From NCBI GenBank assembly GCA_964583765.1, contig CAZOWW010000093.1, positions 1-23,894 of the forward strand: 23,894 nt of DNA, read 5' to 3'. The DNA is from CAZOWW01 sp964583765. Its GTDB lineage: Bacteria > Actinomycetota > Actinomycetes > Actinomycetales > Kineosporiaceae. Below the pieces are notes generated by a model. The model searched no databases, had not been told where the DNA came from, and saw only the letters and a program-made list of their open reading frames with translations. Shown here in pieces: positions 1-7,401 of the stretch (positions within the stretch are counted from its first letter, which is position 1; each line of letters opens with the position of its first letter). The translations under genes and the position numbers were made by a program.

Positions 1-9
1 GCCTGGGCA

Positions 10-121
10 GGGTGCCCGCGGGGGAGCCTGGGAAGGGTGACCCCGGGGGAGCCGGGGTCGGGTGACCCCGAAGGAGCCCAGAAGGGTGCCCCTGGAGGAG
101 CCCGGGAAGGGTGCCCCCGAT
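10..121. repeat. 25-bp GC-rich tandem repeat upstream of glnA2
   Basis: Four head-to-tail imperfect units begin at 10, 35, 60 and 84 (25, 25, 24 and 25 bp), and a partial fifth starts at 109. Each unit starts GGGTG(A/C)CC and has a GGAGCC core. The array ends about 80 bp before the glnA2 start. It can be read through in open frames, but the resulting peptide is a low-complexity repeat with no family resemblance, so I treat it as non-coding. The array may extend to the left of the window. Confidence 0.8.
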
Positions 122-203
122 GATGTGTTGGGGGAGGGAGTGCGCGACCATGGTCCCGGCAGGTGGGACCACCCACGGGCGGCGCCACGAGGGGGAGGAC
201 CCC

Positions 204-1541
204 ATGGACAGGCAGCAGGAGTTCGTGCTCCGCACCATCGAGGAGCGGGACATCCGTTTCGTCCGATTGTGGTTCACCGACGTCCTCGGCTCACTGAAGT
301 CGGTGGCGGTCGCCCCTGCCGAGCTGGAAGGTGCCTTCGCCGAGGGCATCGGGTTCGACGGCTCCGCGATCGAGGGCCTGGCCCGGGTGTTCGAGGCCGA
401 CATGCTCGCCAAGCCCGACCCGGCGACCTTCCAGGTGCTGCCCTGGCGGGGGGAGACCCAGGCCACCGCGCGCATGTTCTGCGACGTGCTCACGCCCAAC
501 GGCGAGCCCGCCCTGGCCGATCCGCGGCATGTGCTCAAGCGGGCGCTGGCGAAGGCCGCCGGTCATGGGCTGACCTTCTACACACATCCGGAGATCGAGT
601 TCTACCTGCTCAAGAAGGCCGTGGAGCACGGCGAACAGCCCGAGCCGGTGGACCAGGCCGGGTACTTCGACCACGTGCCGCGGGGGACGACGCACGACTT
701 CCGCCGGGCGGCGATCTCGATCCTGGAGTCGATGGGGATCTCGGTGGAGTTCAGCCACCACGAGGGCGGCCCGGGTCAGAACGAGATCGACCTGCGCTAC
801 GCGGACGCCCTGACCACCGCGGACAACGTGATGACCTTCCGCACCGTGGTCAAGGAGGTCGCCCTGGAGCAGGGCACCTACGCCACGTTCATGCCCAAGC
901 CCTTCTTCGATCAGCCGGGATCGGGCATGCACACGCACCTGTCGCTGTTCGAGGGCGACCGCAACGCCTTCCACGAGTCGGGTGCGCAGTACCAGCTGAG
1001 CAAGGTCGCGCGGAACTTCATCGCCGGGCTGCTCGCGCACGCCGCCGAGATCACCGCGGTGACCAACCAGTGGGTGAACTCCTACAAGCGCCTGTGGGGC
1101 GGGCAGGAGGCACCCAGCTACATCTGCTGGGGGCACAACAACCGCTCGGCACTCATCCGGGTGCCGATGTACAAGCCGGGCAAGGGCAACTCCACCCGGA
1201 TCGAGTTCCGGGCCATCGACAGCGCCTGCAACCCGTACCTGGCCTTCGCGGTGCTGTTGGCGGCCGGGCTCAAGGGCATCGAGGACTCGCTGGAGTTGCC
1301 CGAGGGCGCCGAGGACGACGTGTGGTCGTTGACCGCCTCCGAGCGGCGCGCCCTGGGCATCAAGCCGCTGCCGACCAGCCTCGACCACGCGATCGGGCTC
1401 ATGGAGGACTCGGAGCTCGTCGCCGAGACCCTGGGCGAAGGGGTCTTCGACTACTTCCTGCGCAACAAGCGCCAGGAGTGGGAGGAGTACCGCCGCCAGG
1501 TGACCCCGTTCGAGCTGAGGCGCTACCTGCCGCTGCTGTAA
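204..1541 (+). CDS. glnA2: Glutamine synthetase-like ligase, GlnA2 type
   Basis: A 445-residue class I glutamine-synthetase-fold ligase. It joins glutamate to ammonia or, as reported for Streptomyces GlnA2, possibly to polyamines. The N-terminal beta-grasp covers roughly 15-100 with the GFDGSAIEG loop (D52, S54). Metal and substrate residues lie in HPEIEF (E130, E132), HHEGGPGQNEIDL (E187, E194), GMHTHLS (H243), NSYKRL and RIEFRA. The protein closely resembles Mycobacterium GlnA2 in length and from its first residues (MDRQ.EFVLRT). ATG 204 is chosen because GGGGGAGGA sits 4 bp upstream and the family begins there; an upstream in-frame GTG at 111 only adds repeat-derived sequence. At the C-terminal loop where adenylylated enzymes have NLYDLP there is DDVWSLT, with Trp374 in place of the modifiable Tyr. 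GlnE is therefore unlikely to modify it. Ammonia versus amine specificity is unresolved. Confidence 0.95.
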   Translation: MDRQQEFVLRTIEERDIRFVRLWFTDVLGSLKSVAVAPAELEGAFAEGIGFDGSAIEGLARVFEADMLAKPDPATFQVLPWRGETQATARMFCDVLTPNGEPALADPRHVLKRALAKAAGHGLTFYTHPEIEFYLLKKAVEHGEQPEPVDQAGYFDHVPRGTTHDFRRAAISILESMGISVEFSHHEGGPGQNEIDLRYADALTTADNVMTFRTVVKEVALEQGTYATFMPKPFFDQPGSGMHTHLSLFEGDRNAFHESGAQYQLSKVARNFIAGLLAHAAEITAVTNQWVNSYKRLWGGQEAPSYICWGHNNRSALIRVPMYKPGKGNSTRIEFRAIDSACNPYLAFAVLLAAGLKGIEDSLELPEGAEDDVWSLTASERRALGIKPLPTSLDHAIGLMEDSELVAETLGEGVFDYFLRNKRQEWEEYRRQVTPFELRRYLPLL

Positions 1542-1576
1542 GCCCAGGTCGGAGGGCGAATGACCCCACGACGACG

Positions 1577-1611
1577 CGAGGGGGCCGGTGGCACACCCGC
1601 CGGCCCCCTCG
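1577..1611. terminator. Hairpin terminator between glnA2 and the PaaX-family gene
   Basis: A 15-bp stem (1577-1591 pairing with 1597-1611, one G-T wobble) encloses a 5-nt loop 36 bp after the glnA2 stop. There is no long U tract, as is usual in actinobacteria. Lying between convergent genes, it could serve both directions. Confidence 0.85.
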
Positions 1612-1718
1612 TCGTCCTTCCCGGCCTGGTTTGCCGGCGTCCCCGCTCCCGGGTCGTCTGTGGGCCGTTCGGTGACCGGGCCGTGGTGTCGTGGATCCGT
1701 GCCGTCAGGCGACCGTGA

Positions 1719-2705
1719 TCAGTACGGGGCGTTGGCCGGAGGTATCCCGGCGAGCAGCTCTGCCACGGAGTGGGTGCGGATGTCCGGCCGGGGTCCGTCC
1801 AGGTGGTGGGCGACCACGTGCCGGACGTGGTCGAGGGCGGGCCCGGCGAGGCCGTCGTAGAGTGCGACGAAGAGTTCGCGGGCCCGGGTCCGCGGCCACC
1901 CCGGAGGCATGACGCTGAGCGGCAGATCGGGGTCGATGAGGGAGAAGTGCCGGTAGGTGCCCATGACCTCGGTCCGGGTCCGTACGGCCTCGCTGTCGCG
2001 GATCTCGCCGGCACTCACGGACCCCACGATGGGCAGCCAGCGTCGGAGGAACGCCCCGTAAAGCTCGGCGATGGCATCGAGGTCCCAGGCATCCAGGGGG
2101 TTCCGGCCGGGCACCCCGGGCAGCGGGAGCTGTTCGGACCGGAACGCGGTGACGGTGCCGTGCCCCATCTCGGCCAGGACGTCGGTCACGCGTTCGGTGA
2201 GGCCCTTCGGGGAGACCCACAGTGCGTCGTACAGCGGGGCGTACCCATGCCAACGCAGTCGTGCCCGCAGAGCCCGGCGTTGGGCGTCACCCTGCTGGGG
2301 GAGGGAGAAGGTGATGAGCGTCCAGCGGCCGTCCCAGGACTCCGCGTCGGCCGCGAAGCCGGCGATCCTCCGACCGCCACGGGCGAGTGACCCCGAGGCG
2401 GGCACGCTCAGGCGGTAGGAGGCCTGCCGTCCCCGGCGCTCGCTCTCCAGCACGCCGCGGCGGACGAGCCGATTGATCGTGGTACGCGCGCCCGACGGGG
2501 AGTTCCCGAGCTCGGTGAGCAGCTCCACCAGGGCCCCTGAGGGCAGGGAGGTCCGATCCCGCAGGGTGTAGTCGGCAACCATGGTCACGGTCATGCCCTG
2601 CGGGGAATTGCCTGACTGGTGCCGTGGCAGCCGGACCGCGTCAGCCCCGAGCTCCGGGAGGATCGCCTCCGCGTAGGCGAACGGGTCTGCCACGGCTCTC
2701 CGCAT
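1719..2705 (-). CDS. PaaX-family transcriptional repressor
   Basis: A 328-residue GntR-like winged-helix regulator of the PaaX family, whose best known member represses phenylacetate catabolism and is released by phenylacetyl-CoA. The family-typical LPRHQSGNSPQ stretch (27-36) precedes a winged helix at about 38-100 (SGARTTINRLVRRGVLES). Next come the central PaaX region (WDGRWTLITFSLP... LYDALWVSP) and the C-terminal PaaX_C region (LYGAFLRRWLPI... ARELFVALYDGL). ATG 2705 is preferred over ATG 2594 because AAGGA lies 9 bp upstream and the SGNSPQ region is retained. An upstream extension to 2924 has no family resemblance. The gene is convergent with glnA2 and divergent from the CBM2 esterase, with a 738-bp shared upstream region. 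Its effector and targets cannot be read from the sequence; an aromatic CoA thioester is the natural guess. Confidence 0.9.
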   Translation of the reverse strand: MRRAVADPFAYAEAILPELGADAVRLPRHQSGNSPQGMTVTMVADYTLRDRTSLPSGALVELLTELGNSPSGARTTINRLVRRGVLESERRGRQASYRLSVPASGSLARGGRRIAGFAADAESWDGRWTLITFSLPQQGDAQRRALRARLRWHGYAPLYDALWVSPKGLTERVTDVLAEMGHGTVTAFRSEQLPLPGVPGRNPLDAWDLDAIAELYGAFLRRWLPIVGSVSAGEIRDSEAVRTRTEVMGTYRHFSLIDPDLPLSVMPPGWPRTRARELFVALYDGLAGPALDHVRHVVAHHLDGPRPDIRTHSVAELLAGIPPANAPY

Positions 2706-3443
2706 CTCGATCGGTCCTTGACGGACTGTAACGGGCCTGACCCCCCAGTGTCGCTGTGATCTCCTGCGCCCCTCCGATCGGCTCGTCCCGATCTGAGGGC
2801 ATCTGGGACGGGCGTTGACAGTTTGTGGTTCGGTCGGGAGCCTAGGTGCATTCAGTCGGCCGCCGCGGCCACCGGGGCTGTCGCCCAGGTCCGGAACTGC
2901 CCGTGTCACCAGCACCTTGACCACATCCGAGTGCGGAGTGAGGAACGCACCCCATGAGCGGGATCAGAGGCCGTCTCGGTCAGCGATGCCGGGCCCGTCC
3001 GGCCGATGAGCGGGATGACGGCCCGGGCGACCACGTTCGGTTTCATCGGCACCGAGGTTCTGTGACGGAGAATCCCTCGCACCGCCTTCAAGATCTTCCG
3101 AAGAACCTGCTGTCGCCGGACGGCGGGACGCATCTACTGCGTATGGGATCGCAGGATCAGCCGATGACGGCGGGAGAGCCGGCCCAGGGCCCTTCGCTCA
3201 TCGCCCTCCGGTCACTCCGGATCGAGGGCGGTCCGGGCCGTCCGGGCGGCCACAGCCGCGGTCGCGGGCTGCTGGAGCGGCAGGTGTCACCGTGATCTCC
3301 CCACGGCGCCGACACCGCAGCGGGGAGGTCGCTTCCACCCCGCCTGACCGCCGCCGGCCCCCGATTCGATGAGGGCGTGTCCCCGGGCACGCAAACCGTC
3401 CTCGCCTATCAGGATCATCACCCAAGGAGAGTGGAGCTCGAGC
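2706..3443. other. Divergent intergenic region, PaaX-family gene / esterase
   Basis: 738 bp with no convincing gene on either strand; the short open frames have no recognisable composition or motifs. A TTGACA at 2815-2820 (+) has no good -10 partner. An inverted repeat GCCGATGA (3002-3009) / TCATCGGC (3043-3050) could be an operator. GGTGTC (3283-3288) / GACACC (3311-3316) interleaves with CTCCCC (3297-3302) / GGGGAG (3322-3327), which could fold as an H-type pseudoknot in a long esterase leader. All of this is weak. Confidence 0.5.
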
Positions 3444-4733
3444 ATGAAGGATCATCGAAGTCCTGTTCGGCGACTGATGGTCGGCGCCGCGGTAGCAGCG
3501 GTGGCACTGCTGGGTTCGGGGCTGACGGCGGTGGTGGGGGCACCATCGGCCGCGGCGGCCACGACGGCGGGGTGCGGCCAGGCCCCGACCTTGGCCAGCG
3601 GCACCCGGACGATCACCAGCAGCGGGCAGAGTCGCAGCTACATCCTGCGGATCCCGGACGGCTACGTGAACACCCGGGCGTACAAGCTGATCTTCGGTCT
3701 GCACTGGCTGAACGGCAGCGCGACCAACGTGGACAACGACAACTACTACGGCGTGCGGCCGTTGGCGAACAACAGCGCCATCTTCGTCGCGCCGCAGGGC
3801 CTGAACGCCGGGTGGGCCAACACCAACGGCCAGGACGTCACGCTGATCGATGACATCCGCACCCAGATCGAGAACGCGCTGTGCGTCGACACCACCCAGC
3901 GGTTCGCGATGGGCTTCAGTTACGGCGCCTCGATGAGTTTCGCCCTGGCCTGCGCGCGACCGACGATCTTCCGCGCGGTCGCGGTGTTCTCGGGTGCCCA
4001 GTTGAGCGGCTGCAGCGGGGGCACCCAACCGGTGGCCTATCTCGGGATCCACGGCACGACCGACAGCGTGCTCAACATCTCCAACGGGCGCTCCCTGCGG
4101 GACAAGTTCGTCGGGCTGAACGGGTGCACCCCGCAGAACCCGGCCGAGCCGGCGTCGGGTCAGGCCCAGATCAAGACCCAGTACAGCGGGTGCCGCGCCG
4201 GCTACCCGGTCACCTGGATCGCCTTCTCCGGTGACCACTACACGCCGTCATTCGTGGGCTCCGAAGCCTGGTCCTTCTTCAGCGCTCTCCCCTCGACGAC
4301 CACCACGTCGACCACCACGTCGACCACCACGTCGACCACCACGTCGACCACGTCGACCACCACGCGGACGACGACCACCACGGCGTCCACGACGACCACG
4401 AGTACCGGCACGCGGACCACGACCACCAGCGGCGGCACCGGCGGGTGCGCGGCCGCCTACACCGTGGCCAGTTCCTGGACCGGCGGCTTCGTGGCGAACG
4501 TGACGGTGACGGCGGGCAGCGCAGGGACCAGGTCGTGGCGGGTCACGTTGACCCTGCCGAGCGGTTCGGCCGTCAGCAACGGGTGGAACGCCACGTTCAC
4601 CGGGAGCACCGGGACGGTGACGGCCACGAACGCGAGCTACAACGGCACCCTCGGCTCCGGTCAGTCGACCAGCTTCGGCTTCCAGGGCACCGGGTCGGGC
4701 AACGGCGTCACTGCCTCCTGTACGGCCGGCTGA
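3444..4733 (+). CDS. Secreted CE1/PHB-depolymerase-like esterase (feruloyl-esterase type) with C-terminal CBM2
   Basis: A 429-residue exported enzyme. An N-terminal signal peptide (basic MKDHRSPVRR, then an Ala/Val-rich core, cleavage near 39) precedes an alpha/beta-hydrolase domain at about 43-283. The nucleophile elbow is GFSYG (S159), with probable D207 (GTTD) and H265 (SGDHY) completing the triad. This arrangement is that of the LpqC/poly(3-hydroxybutyrate) depolymerase and feruloyl esterase group, so the likely substrate is a feruloyl or acetyl ester in xylan. A Thr/Ser linker (284-334, encoded by short DNA repeats) leads to a CBM2 (335-429, Cys335 and a Cys near the end), with Trp at two surface positions and Tyr (ASYNG) at the usual third Trp. 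The start at ATG 3444 has GTGGAG 7 bp upstream, and an upstream in-frame start would bury the signal peptide. Substrate choice is inference. Confidence 0.9.
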   Translation: MKDHRSPVRRLMVGAAVAAVALLGSGLTAVVGAPSAAAATTAGCGQAPTLASGTRTITSSGQSRSYILRIPDGYVNTRAYKLIFGLHWLNGSATNVDNDNYYGVRPLANNSAIFVAPQGLNAGWANTNGQDVTLIDDIRTQIENALCVDTTQRFAMGFSYGASMSFALACARPTIFRAVAVFSGAQLSGCSGGTQPVAYLGIHGTTDSVLNISNGRSLRDKFVGLNGCTPQNPAEPASGQAQIKTQYSGCRAGYPVTWIAFSGDHYTPSFVGSEAWSFFSALPSTTTTSTTTSTTTSTTTSTTSTTTRTTTTTASTTTTSTGTRTTTTSGGTGGCAAAYTVASSWTGGFVANVTVTAGSAGTRSWRVTLTLPSGSAVSNGWNATFTGSTGTVTATNASYNGTLGSGQSTSFGFQGTGSGNGVTASCTAG

Positions 4734-4737
4734 AACC

Positions 4738-4786
4738 GCGTCGGACGTCCCCTGCCGGTGTCGGACCGGGTGGGGACGTCCGACGC
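4738..4786. terminator. Hairpin terminator after the esterase
   Basis: A perfect 15-bp stem (4738-4752 with 4772-4786) with a 19-nt loop begins 4 bp after the esterase stop. It separates the esterase from the convergent proline-rich membrane protein gene. Confidence 0.85.
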
Positions 4787-4820
4787 ATCACCGGGACCAT
4801 GGGAGGCCTCCGCTCCTGGC

Positions 4821-4860
4821 CGTCGCCAGGTACCCGTTCGAGCTGCGGCGCTACCTGCCG
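4821..4860 (+). pseudogene. Orphan glnA 3'-end remnant (direct repeat of the glnA2 C-terminus coding sequence)
   Basis: Bases 4833-4860 match the end of glnA2 (1505-1532) at 27 of 28 positions, encoding PFELRRYLP in both. The similarity continues upstream in weaker form (4821-4831 against 1490-1500, CG(C/T)CGCCAGGT) with a 2-nt gap, so the reading frame is broken. There is no start or full domain around it. It is either the leftover end of a second glnA gene or a duplicated target/attachment site. See the findings. Confidence 0.7.
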
Positions 4861-4908
4861 GCGCGGTGGGCCGAGGGGCCCTTTCCCGGGTGTTCGCCTG
4901 TCCGACGG

Positions 4909-6108
4909 TCAGGGGTGGGCGAGATCGGTGAGACGCTCGGCGCCGGCCGGTGCGCGCACGGTGACGGCACGTCCCCAGGAGTGGTAGTCCAGGGTCATGG
5001 TCAGGTTCTTCGCACGGACGGTGCAGCGGAGCAGTTGTGGGTGGGCACCCGGTACCACGGAGAAGGTGGCGTTCGCACCGCTGAGGTGCAGCCCGTTCGA
5101 CAGCTCGATCTCGGGCACGCCGGCAGTGATGACGTGCACGGCCTGGCCGTCGAGGTGCCCCGTCCGCTCGGCGAGCGGTCCCTCGGCCCGTTGGAGCGTG
5201 CCTGCTGCCACGAGGAGAGGGCTGTTCTCGAGAGCGTTGCCGGTGGCGCCCGGCAGCACGACCCAGCGATCCACGAAACGTGCCGTGACCGTGGACGGGA
5301 GGTCCAGGTTCGCCCACATGAACCGCGTGTCCGCGTGCCAGTAGGTCACGCCCCGGGTGACCACGATGGCTCCGCCGCCCACCGTGCCCGAGGAGTCGCA
5401 CCGCATCGAGGTGGCATTGACCTGACAGGTCGTGTCCTGCCGGAGGTGTGGTGCCCGCTCGGCCATCCGGAACTGCACACCGGCGGCGGTGGAGACCTGC
5501 TTCGCCAGGTCGTCGAGTTCGGTGCGGATCGACTTCTGTCGCGGATCCTCGGCGGCTGCCGTGGCGGTGTGCCGGGTGGACGGCGCGGTCGTTGCCGTGG
5601 AACCTCGCCACGGGTGGTTGAGGTCGAGCCACGCACCGAGGAATCCCGCGCTCAGACCGAGGACCGCGATCGCAAGCACGGGGGCCCAGGTCGCGCGGCG
5701 GGGCACCGCGGACAGTGGCCGGAACTGTGCGGGCGGCGGGCCGGCCGGAACGGGCTCCGGCGGTGCCGGAGGATGTTGGCGGGGCCCCGCGCCGTAGACC
5801 CCCTGGCCGGGGCCCGCCGCACCGGCCTGCGGCATCCCGAACCGCGGGACGGTGCCGCCGTACTGGGGGGCTGGGGTGCCGAACTGGGGGGCTGGGGTGC
5901 CGAACTGTGGTGTCGTGCTGTTGGGCTGCGGTGTCGTGCCGGCGTACTGGTCGTACTGCGGAGCCGGAGCACTCGAGCCGTACCGGCCGTTGTCGCCCGT
6001 CGGAGCGGCTGTCGTGGGAGACGGCGGGCCCTGGGTGGGGAGCAGGCCGCGGCCGGTCCACGAGGGTCGAGCAGGTTGGGGCGGGGGATCGTCCGGGGAC
6101 TGGGTCAT
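4909..6108 (-). CDS. Proline-rich single-pass membrane protein, function unknown
   Basis: A 399-residue protein that I cannot assign to a named family. Residues 1-140 are Pro/Gln/Gly-rich and probably cytoplasmic, with PQFGTPA-type repeats. One transmembrane helix follows at about 141-161 (APVLAIAVLGL...). The remaining ~235 residues are probably extracytoplasmic: a short charged helical stretch (about 189-208), two close Cys (228, 237), then beta-rich sequence. This N-in, C-out layout with a disordered proline-rich tail is common in actinobacterial envelope proteins. ATG 6108 is chosen because AGGGA is 4 bp upstream; the upstream extension to 6171 lacks such support. The next gene upstream on the same strand is the lipoprotein, 141 bp away, so they may be co-transcribed. 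No enzymatic motif is visible. Confidence 0.72.
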   Translation of the reverse strand: MTQSPDDPPPQPARPSWTGRGLLPTQGPPSPTTAAPTGDNGRYGSSAPAPQYDQYAGTTPQPNSTTPQFGTPAPQFGTPAPQYGGTVPRFGMPQAGAAGPGQGVYGAGPRQHPPAPPEPVPAGPPPAQFRPLSAVPRRATWAPVLAIAVLGLSAGFLGAWLDLNHPWRGSTATTAPSTRHTATAAAEDPRQKSIRTELDDLAKQVSTAAGVQFRMAERAPHLRQDTTCQVNATSMRCDSSGTVGGGAIVVTRGVTYWHADTRFMWANLDLPSTVTARFVDRWVVLPGATGNALENSPLLVAAGTLQRAEGPLAERTGHLDGQAVHVITAGVPEIELSNGLHLSGANATFSVVPGAHPQLLRCTVRAKNLTMTLDYHSWGRAVTVRAPAGAERLTDLAHP

Positions 6109-6227
6109 CGGTTCCCTGCCTCGTCCTGGGTCACTCCGCCCGTGGGCGGCCGGGCGGACCGCGGCAGTCATGGCGGTCCGAGGGCAGGTATCGACCCCGC
6201 GGCGGGTGACCTTGACATGGCAGGGCT

Positions 6228-6248
6228 CCGAGGGCGCGAGTCCCTCGG
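6228..6248 (-). terminator. Short hairpin after the lipoprotein gene
   Basis: CCGAGGG (6228-6234) pairs with CCCTCGG (6242-6248) around a 7-nt loop, directly after the lipoprotein stop in the minus direction. With only 7 bp it is probably a partial terminator, so read-through into the proline-rich protein gene is plausible. Confidence 0.4.
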
Positions 6249-6249
6249 C

Positions 6250-7401
6250 TCACCAGTCGGCGGCGAGAAATCCCGAGGCGAGGGTGGCGACCTTCTCCCC
6301 AGGATGAACGATCTTGAGATCGTCCCCGGACAGGTAGAGCAACCAGTCCCCGCCTGCGTCCGTGGACAGGCTGCTGTGCGAGCGCGTCGTCATCCCGGTC
6401 GCGATGGGACGCACGAGCTTCCCGGTCGTGGGATCGATCTCCTCCAGGGACACCGACCTCGGACCAGGGTTCACGCTCGTGCCGGAGGCGGCCTTCGGGC
6501 TTCCGGGGCCGGGGGAGCTCGACGTGCCCTCGCAGCACTCCCGGTCGACGAACAGGTCGCCGTCCGGCAGGAAGACACCCTCGGTGTAGTAGTCCGCCCC
6601 GGATGCCGGCACGATCCGCGGTCCGCCGTCGCCCGGGACGTCCGAGTAGTAGTAGTGATCGGTGTCCGGGTCGAGCAGGGTCAACCGGCGTCCCTCGTGG
6701 TCCTGGACCTCACCGGTGCTCACGGCGAGCAGTTGGTTGTCCTTGCGCCAGGACAGGTGGGTCACCTCGGCCGTGAACCCGCTTCCGGCGAGCGCCGGGA
6801 GCATCGGGTACCGGCGTTCCCTGCCTGTGGGCAGGTCCCGGATCACGACCTCGCCGGCGGTCGCGGCGTCCCCAGCGGAAGTCCGGCACCCGGACGAGGA
6901 GGTGTCCCGGAGCACGTAGGCCAGGGTGCTGCCGTCGGGGCTGACCGCGGGCAGCGAGCCGCCGTCGACCAGCAGCGAGGGGACGCCGCCCGCGATCGGC
7001 ACGCGCCAGATCTGGTCACGACAGTCGAGGGTTCGTGCGAAGTAGACATGGGCGTCGGCGAGGTCGAGCGCGACGGCGTCCCCGGACACCCCGGAGGACA
7101 CCAGGGTTCTCAGGCGGATACCCGTGATCGGGTCGAGCACGACCAGCGCGGTGTCGATGCTCACCGCGACGAGGGTGCGTGGCCGCCCCTGCCGGTCGTC
7201 CAGGGACGAGACGGAACTGCTGGGGGACCCGCCGACGGATACCGAGGGCGCGCCGGACCCGGGAACCGCCCCGGCGCCGGCCGTCGCGGTGGGCTCGGGG
7301 GAGGGTGGATCCGAGCATCCGGCGAGCGCGCTGAGCGCCGCCACCGCGGCCAGGAGTCTTCTGGCCAGCCGGGTGCGCACACGGTGTCGCTGTCCGCACA
7401 T
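6250..7401 (-). CDS. Beta-propeller lipoprotein (TolB/WD40-like), function unknown
   Basis: A 383-residue exported lipoprotein. A basic N-terminus and hydrophobic core end in the lipobox LAGC (Cys29), then a Ser/Pro/Gly-rich tether (30-70). The rest shows repeated propeller-like strands, for example VVLDPITG, DQIWRVPIAGG, LPAVSPDGSTLAYV, EVVIRDLPTGRERR, LTLLDPDTD, EEIDPTTGKLV and DAGGDWLLYLSGD. This is the pattern of TolB/WD40-like blades, which usually serve as binding scaffolds. ATG 7401 is supported by GAAGG 7 bp upstream and by the signal sequence that follows immediately. Longer open sequence upstream to 8472 is antisense to the amidotransferase gene and not credible. The gene is divergent from the amidotransferase and 141 bp upstream of the proline-rich membrane protein, its possible envelope partner. 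Ligand unknown. Confidence 0.83.
   Translation of the reverse strand: MCGQRHRVRTRLARRLLAAVAALSALAGCSDPPSPEPTATAGAGAVPGSGAPSVSVGGSPSSSVSSLDDRQGRPRTLVAVSIDTALVVLDPITGIRLRTLVSSGVSGDAVALDLADAHVYFARTLDCRDQIWRVPIAGGVPSLLVDGGSLPAVSPDGSTLAYVLRDTSSSGCRTSAGDAATAGEVVIRDLPTGRERRYPMLPALAGSGFTAEVTHLSWRKDNQLLAVSTGEVQDHEGRRLTLLDPDTDHYYYSDVPGDGGPRIVPASGADYYTEGVFLPDGDLFVDRECCEGTSSSPGPGSPKAASGTSVNPGPRSVSLEEIDPTTGKLVRPIATGMTTRSHSSLSTDAGGDWLLYLSGDDLKIVHPGEKVATLASGFLAADW

Noticed and set aside
2725..2741. TACAGT (minus strand) as a -10 for the PaaX-family gene
   Set aside because: The predicted start of transcription would fall on the Shine-Dalgarno sequence, leaving no functional leader.
2815..2820. TTGACA as a -35 box for the esterase
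   Set aside because: No TAnnnT hexamer lies 16-19 bp downstream, and it is over 600 bp from the start codon.
3391..3397. GCAAACC, similar to the core of the c-di-GMP-I (GEMM) riboswitch
   Set aside because: The required partner segments (GGACGCAAAG-like and the closing stem) are absent around it.
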